Assembly: GCF_900142655.1 (NCBI RefSeq)
Contig: NZ_FRBQ01000008.1
Location: forward strand, 123,239 to 187,238
Direction: 5' to 3'
DNA length: 64,000 nt
From: Phytopseudomonas punonensis
GTDB lineage: Bacteria > Pseudomonadota > Gammaproteobacteria > Pseudomonadales > Pseudomonadaceae
Shown here: positions 61,692 to 64,000 of the stretch, one piece after another
Numbering within the stretch: the stretch's first letter is position 1
Layout: every line of letters begins with the position of its first letter
Made by a program: the position numbers and the translations under genes
The notes under the pieces: model-generated
What the model saw: only the letters and a program-made list of their open reading frames with translations
Databases searched by the model: none
Told to the model about the DNA's origin: nothing

Positions 61692-62829
61692 ACGATTCTG
61701 GCTTTGGCTTGGCCGGCTGTTGGGCAAAACACTGGTCTTTCTGTTGGTCGTCGGCCTCGGCGGTTGGGCTATAGGTGCGGCTTACTACAGCTGGAAATTC
61801 TCCGGCCCGGTATCAGACGAGGAACAGATACCAGCCAATGAGGCCGCTTATACAGAAGGCATCATTGAAGACGCCATTCGCGTGGTCGAGCAGCATCGCG
61901 ACAATACCCGGGTCCTACGTGATGCTCACGCCAAGGCACACGGTTGCGTAAAGGCCGAAGTCACTGTCCGAGCGGATCTCGAGGAAACCCTACGCCAGGG
62001 CGTGCTCAGCGAGCCAGGCAAAACCTGGAAAGCCTGGGTGCGTCTTTCCAACGGCAACGCCTATCCGCAGTTCGACCGTGCTCGTGATGCACGAGGCATG
62101 GCCATCAAACTCCTCGATGTTCCAGGCGACAAGCTGATGTCGAATCCGCGACACGCCAGCGAGCAGGATTTCGTGATGTTCAATCATCCAGCATTCTTCG
62201 TACGCGATGTTGCGGAGTACCGGAGCAACTTTGCGGCCCAGGCGGACGGCAGAAAGGCGCTGGCTTTCTTCCCAAGTTGGGATCCGCGAACCTGGGAAGT
62301 CCGTCATTTGATCATCGCCCTGAAAACGCTTTCACCGGCACCGAGCAGTCCGGTCGAAACGACCTACAACTCCATCGCACCGTTCAAGCTTGGGCCACAC
62401 AACATCAAGTACCGAGTCATACCGACGCCTGAAAACTGCCCTGCGTACGCGATACCAAAGCCAAACACCGACTTGCCTAACTTCCTGCGCAGCGCGCTTT
62501 ATCAGCAGCTATCACTGGATCGCATGCCGGCTTGTTTCGCCCTGCAGGTACAACGGCAGAACCCGAGTTACTACATGCCGATCGAAGACCCGAGCGTGGA
62601 GTGGGACGAGAAGATAGCGCCGTTCGAAACTGTTGCGGACATCCGCCTACCTGCACAGGACTTCGATAGTACGGAGCAGAACCTGTTCTGCGACAACCTG
62701 TCGTTCAATCCATGGCATGCCCTGCCCGAGCATCGCCCTATCGGCGGGATTAACCGCTTGCGTAAGGCAGTGTACGAAGCTGTGAGCGCTTATCGTCACG
62801 ACCGCAACGCCGTATTGGATCAACAGTGA
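61684..62829 (+). CDS. Membrane-anchored minimal catalase-fold heme protein
   Basis: The 381 residues begin with an N-terminal membrane anchor (about 14-34) that is absent from true catalases. Core heme residues seem intact: distal H82 in RDAHAKAHGCVKAEV, distal N167 in FVMFNHPAFFVRD, and the proximal pattern R360-K-A-V-Y364. It lacks the large C-terminal parts of catalases and resembles the catalase-related allene-oxide-synthase-like families. With the overlapping RoxA-like gene it suggests a two-step peroxide or lipid-peroxide reaction outside the cytoplasm (inference). Confidence 0.87.
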   Translation: MLKRFWLWLGRLLGKTLVFLLVVGLGGWAIGAAYYSWKFSGPVSDEEQIPANEAAYTEGIIEDAIRVVEQHRDNTRVLRDAHAKAHGCVKAEVTVRADLEETLRQGVLSEPGKTWKAWVRLSNGNAYPQFDRARDARGMAIKLLDVPGDKLMSNPRHASEQDFVMFNHPAFFVRDVAEYRSNFAAQADGRKALAFFPSWDPRTWEVRHLIIALKTLSPAPSSPVETTYNSIAPFKLGPHNIKYRVIPTPENCPAYAIPKPNTDLPNFLRSALYQQLSLDRMPACFALQVQRQNPSYYMPIEDPSVEWDEKIAPFETVADIRLPAQDFDSTEQNLFCDNLSFNPWHALPEHRPIGGINRLRKAVYEAVSAYRHDRNAVLDQQ

Positions 62830-62897
62830 GCACCCTACAGCGAGTAGCAGGCTGCTAGAATCGCAGCCTGTTCGCCCTGTAGACAAAGAGATTGGCC

Positions 62898-63254
62898 TTG
62901 GAACTGTTCAAAGAATTCATCTTCGAAGCCGCCCACCGGCTCCCCCACGTACCGGAAGGCCACAAATGCGCGCGCCTCCACGGTCACTCATTCCGCATTG
63001 CGGTTTATATCGAGGGAGAGGTCAATCCGCACACCGGCTGGATTCGCGACTTTTCGGAGATCAAGGCCATTTTCAAGCCGATCTACGAACAACTCGACCA
63101 CAATTACCTAAATGACATTCCCGGCCTGGAAAACCCAACCAGCGAAGTGCTCGCCAAATGGGTATGGCAGCAACTCAAACCGCTGCTACCAGAGCTATCA
63201 CGTATCCGTATCCACGAGACCTGCAGCAGCGGCTGTGAATATCGCGGCGACTGA
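62898..63254 (+). CDS. queD: QueD, 6-carboxytetrahydropterin synthase
   Basis: There is no ATG. I choose the TTG at 62898, which has AAAGAG seven bases upstream and gives the familiar start MELFKEF; a TTG at 62892 sits on top of that site. The 118 residues carry zinc ligands H13, H28 and H30 and catalytic C24 in EGHKCARLHGHSF. It makes the second intermediate of queuosine/preQ0 synthesis from dihydroneopterin triphosphate. A terminator follows. Confidence 0.95.
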   Translation: MELFKEFIFEAAHRLPHVPEGHKCARLHGHSFRIAVYIEGEVNPHTGWIRDFSEIKAIFKPIYEQLDHNYLNDIPGLENPTSEVLAKWVWQQLKPLLPELSRIRIHETCSSGCEYRGD

Positions 63255-63279
63255 CACTCATCCGCTGCTCGTGAAAGAA

Positions 63280-63304
63280 CAAAACCCGCCTTGTGCGGGT
63301 TTTG
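63280..63304 (+). terminator. queD terminator
   Basis: CAAAACCCGC (63280-63289), a CTTGT loop and GCGGGTTTTG (63295-63304) form a perfect 10-base stem followed by TGTTTTC. Confidence 0.85.
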
Positions 63305-63643
63305 TGTTTTCAGTGGCATTGATAGTTAATCAAAAGTCAGTGAACTGGGCAGCGGTCACTTGGCTGCGAATTGCCCGGTTTAGGGGGGTGGCAGACGGAT
63401 GGACTGCCTGCAAGCCCAGATCGGATCCACTGGGTTACGCCTTCGACTAACCCGGGCTACGAGAGCCCTTTAAACACCGTAGGGTGGAAGACACTTTCCT
63501 CTTTTACCAGCAACTCACTGCCGGGGTACGGCCTTAAACTATTTCGCCCGTAGCCTGCGGTTGAGCGAAGCGATACCCAGGGATCTGCTCATGCAGAGCC
63601 GACTTGTCGGCCGCAGCCTTGCTTTTCTGACGCCACAAAGACG
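63305..63643. other. Repeat-like intergenic DNA between queD and the rRNA operon
   Basis: No gene is supported in this stretch of about 340 bases. It holds fragments resembling dispersed Pseudomonas intergenic repeats: a GGTGGCAGA at 63387, a CCGGGCTACGAGAG near 63450, a GTAGGGTGGA near 63480 related to the acnD-prpF repeat, and a GCCTGCGGTTGAGCGAAGCG near 63555. It looks like a patchwork of decayed repeat units. Confidence 0.55.
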
Positions 63644-63675
63644 AAACCCCAGATCTCTATTGAGATCTGGGGTTT
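63644..63675 (-). terminator. rRNA operon terminator
   Basis: AAACCCCAGATCTC (63644-63657), a TATT loop and GAGATCTGGGGTTT (63662-63675) form a perfect 14-base stem just past the 5S gene on the minus strand. Confidence 0.92.
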
Positions 63676-63682
63676 CTAGTAG

Positions 63683-63802
63683 AAGCTTGACGATGACCTA
63701 CTCTCACATGGAGAAACTCCACACTACCATCGGCGATGCATCGTTTCACTACTGAGTTCGGGATGGGATCAGGTGGTTCCAACGCTCTATGGTCGTCAAG
63801 CA
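63683..63802 (-). rRNA. rrf: 5S ribosomal RNA
   Basis: On the minus strand it begins TGCTTGACGACCATAGAGCG, continues GAACCACCTGATCCCATCCC and CGATGCATCGCCGATGG, and ends GTAGGTCATCGTCAAGC, the Pseudomonas 5S pattern. Ends are set by the pairing of the terminal TGCTTGACGA and TCGTCAAGC stem; exact ends are uncertain by a few bases. Confidence 0.95.
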
Positions 63803-63937
63803 AACTGGTTGCTGCTTCGGGGTTTAGCCGCTGCAGCGAATTGGGTATGTGATGTCAGTTGGTATTACGTGTTCTCGCAAATTTTCGGCATTACTGTCGA
63901 CTTCTACCGTCTAACAGCCAAATTGTTTGGGTGTTAT
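63803..63937. other. 23S-5S spacer
   Basis: This 135-base spacer has no tRNA. It contains AATTTGCGAG-type processing sequence and is part of the rRNA precursor. Confidence 0.8.
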
Positions 63938-64000
63938 ATGGTCAAGCCTCACGGGCAATTAGTACTGGTTAGCTCAACGCCTCACAACGCTTACACACCC
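63938..64000 (-). rRNA. rrl: 23S ribosomal RNA, 3' end only
   Basis: Minus-strand sequence GTTGTGAGGCGTTGAGCTAA followed by CCAGTACTAATTGCCCGTGA and GGCTTGACCATA is the conserved 3' terminus of bacterial 23S rRNA. The rest lies beyond the right edge. Confidence 0.95.

Noticed and set aside
63371..63755. Short plus-strand frames (60-64 codons) across the repeat DNA and 5S gene
   Set aside because: They run through repeat fragments, the rRNA terminator and the 5S rRNA itself.
1..64000. Prophage, transposon, CRISPR array or defence island
   Set aside because: No integrase, transposase, direct-repeat array or typical defence gene was found; the gene content and order look like core chromosome.

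Overview
This window is ordinary, gene-dense, GC-rich chromosomal DNA from a Pseudomonas, most likely of the P. mendocina / P. oleovorans / P. alcaliphila type. Reasons: an OprI-type murein lipoprotein, CysB, the TgpA transglutaminase operon, an MltF2-type lytic transglycosylase, a PA1611-like hybrid kinase beside fabA-fabB, and a 5S/23S rRNA end with Pseudomonas sequence. I see no prophage, transposase, CRISPR array or tRNA. The species guess rests on remembered gene order and protein similarity, not on a search.

Layout. 1-6.6 kb: the methylcitrate (propionate) operon on the minus strand, a GntR regulator followed by prpB, prpC, acnD and prpF (prpF runs off the left edge), with two near-identical palindromic operators at the regulator start. 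7.0-10.0 kb: a three-gene set of exported retropepsin-like protease, multi-pass inactive-transglutaminase membrane protein and RimK-like ATP-grasp ligase. 10.2-15 kb: a PAPS reductase-like protein facing cysB, a universal stress protein, a thioredoxin-fold protein head to head with a PilZ protein, DAHP synthase and a small acetyltransferase. 15.2-21.4 kb: oprI facing an L,D-transpeptidase, then tesA divergent from a YbbA/YbbP-type ABC exporter, then greB. 21.4-28.5 kb: DoxX, MltF2, TatD, a chemoreceptor, a thioesterase and a CHAD protein. 28.5-34.5 kb: the MoxR-DUF58-TgpA operon and a second chemoreceptor with a long helical sensor domain.

34.7-43.4 kb: small exported proteins, flavin reductase, patatin, AI-2E-type permease, DUF4892, two overlapping alpha/beta hydrolases, a hotdog thioesterase, sixA, DUF4389 and gpsA. 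43.7-48.6 kb: a periplasmic binding-like protein translationally coupled to a hybrid histidine kinase, then fabA-fabB. 48.6-59.7 kb: DUF3859, an exported amidohydrolase, an ECF sigma/anti-sigma pair with a DUF4394 exported protein, dienelactone hydrolase, azoreductase divergent from a LysR-MFS-MmcQ operon, a cold-shock/DUF1294 fusion, uppP, and a PnuC/NadR-kinase pair for NAD precursor salvage. 59.8-62.8 kb: a membrane-anchored RoxA-like di-heme cytochrome overlapping a membrane-anchored catalase-fold protein, the least characterised pair here. 62.9-64 kb: queD, repeat-like intergenic DNA, and the 3' end of a leftward rRNA operon.

Many operons show 4-base ATGA stop/start overlaps. Several starts are non-ATG (TTG for queD and the CHAD gene, probably GTG for the DUF58 gene). 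The best candidates for less-described biology are the RoxA-like/catalase-like pair, the protease/transglutaminase/ligase trio, the binding-protein/kinase pair, the small unlisted ORFs and an interspersed palindrome motif.
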